From the NCBI GenBank assembly GCA_964363305.1, contig CAYIHX010000090.1:1-6084 (forward strand): a stretch of 6,084 nucleotides of DNA, written 5' to 3'. Every line of letters begins with the position of its first letter. Positions within the stretch are counted from its first letter, which is position 1. This DNA comes from CAYIHX01 sp964363305 (GTDB lineage: Bacteria > Bdellovibrionota > UBA1018). Below the pieces are notes generated by a model, which was not told the origin of the DNA, did no database searches, and worked only from the letters and a program-made list of their open reading frames with translations. The position numbers and the translations under genes are program-made. Below are positions 5,550 through 6,084 of the stretch, piece after piece.

Positions 5550-6084
5550 TCAGCTGGCCTTCTTCGGCTTCACTCGAAGATAAAAGCGCTTCTTCGCGAC
5601 CGGATGATCTTCGCCCGCATTGAACACCTGAAGATAAGCGTAATCTACGCAAGAGCCGTCTTCTCGGTTCGAGAAGTCACAGAGACCCCTGGCCGAGAGC
5701 GGCACCCGTACCGACTCCGCCGCGTTTTTCAGCTCGATGCTTTCCGGGTAACCCGCCTCATTCTTCCAAGCGATGCCTCCCTGAAGGGCGCCTCCGTTCA
5801 AAACGACCTTCAGCGTCACCGGGTAGCGAAAAGCGTAGTGCATGCTGTCCGTAACTGAAACATCCAGAAGAAAAGAGGCCTCCTCTTCCTGACCCAGCTC
5901 GAGTGCGATCGGACGTCCACGAGAGCCCGGGCCCTCGCTGTCCAGCTCGGTCCCGCTGCCGTGATTGAATACCGTGAGCTTGGCCGGAGCCGAAGCATCC
6001 AGGCTGAAGTTTCGACCTTCGACCGCGGCGACAATCAGGCCGCGAAGCGCACCGGGCGCTCGAACGCCCAGTCGTCCGAGCTGA
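5550..6084 (-). CDS. unrecognised protein, 5' end outside the window
   Basis: The minus-strand frame is open from the right edge of the window to a TGA at 5550-5552, giving at least 177 residues. An internal ATG at 5843 exists but is not a convincing start: the coding pattern continues upstream without a stop (for example LIVAAVEGRNFSLDAS, then KLTVFNHGSGTELDS, then LELGQEEEASFLLDVSVTD). The visible part alternates polar and hydrophobic residues as in a beta-sandwich or Ig-like domain and ends AYLQVFNAGEDHPVAKKRF with a basic tail (RVKPKKAS). Two cysteines flank an acidic loop (GLCDFSN...DGSCVDY). The character fits an extracytoplasmic protein, but the N-terminus that would show a signal is not in the window. 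I do not recognise the family. It converges with the small lipoprotein gene, 15 bases apart. Confidence 0.75.
   Translation of the reverse strand, partial: QLGRLGVRAPGALRGLIVAAVEGRNFSLDASAPAKLTVFNHGSGTELDSEGPGSRGRPIALELGQEEEASFLLDVSVTDSMHYAFRYPVTLKVVLNGGALQGGIAWKNEAGYPESIELKNAAESVRVPLSARGLCDFSNREDGSCVDYAYLQVFNAGEDHPVAKKRFYLRVKPKKAS

Overview
This 6,084-base window, moderately GC-rich, holds eight protein-coding genes packed almost end to end and no RNA gene, mobile element or CRISPR array that I can see. Five genes on the minus strand form an apparent operon that fills the middle. A VOC-family enzyme and a small lipoprotein lie on the plus strand on either side of it, and a minus-strand gene runs off the right edge. 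The many signal peptides and lipoboxes and the outer-membrane barrel indicate a Gram-negative bacterium. The mix of families (FixH-like lipoprotein, barrel with a CCGG N-terminus, redoxin with a C-terminal GC motif, small 'GTW...C' lipoprotein) reminds me of Bdellovibrionota or another deltaproteobacterium-like lineage. That placement is from memory and is tentative.

Layout: 27-419 (+) VOC/glyoxalase-fold protein; 430-2361 (-) methionyl-tRNA synthetase family protein, convergent with it; 2380-2817 (-) small exported protein of unknown function; 2861-3787 (-) predicted outer-membrane beta-barrel; 3796-4308 (-) FixH/YtkA-like lipoprotein; 4320-4907 (-) exported thioredoxin-fold redoxin; a 138-base divergent intergenic region (4908-5045); 5046-5534 (+) small lipoprotein; 5550-6084 (-) the 3' part of an unrecognised gene that enters from the right.

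The minus-strand genes are transcribed in the order redoxin, FixH-like lipoprotein, barrel, small exported protein, MetRS-like enzyme, with gaps of 11, 8, 43 and 18 bases. The first four products are all predicted to leave the cytoplasm, and three carry conspicuous cysteines, so they look like one envelope module for thiol or metal handling. Its function is inferred and not shown by the sequence.

The most interesting single gene is the MetRS-like enzyme. Its ATP-binding signatures (HLGH, KMSKS) and zinc knuckle are intact. By eye alignment to E. coli MetRS, however, most methionine-pocket residues and the anticodon-reading tryptophan are replaced, and about 60 extra residues sit in the catalytic half. 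It may be a paralogue with a changed substrate or role.
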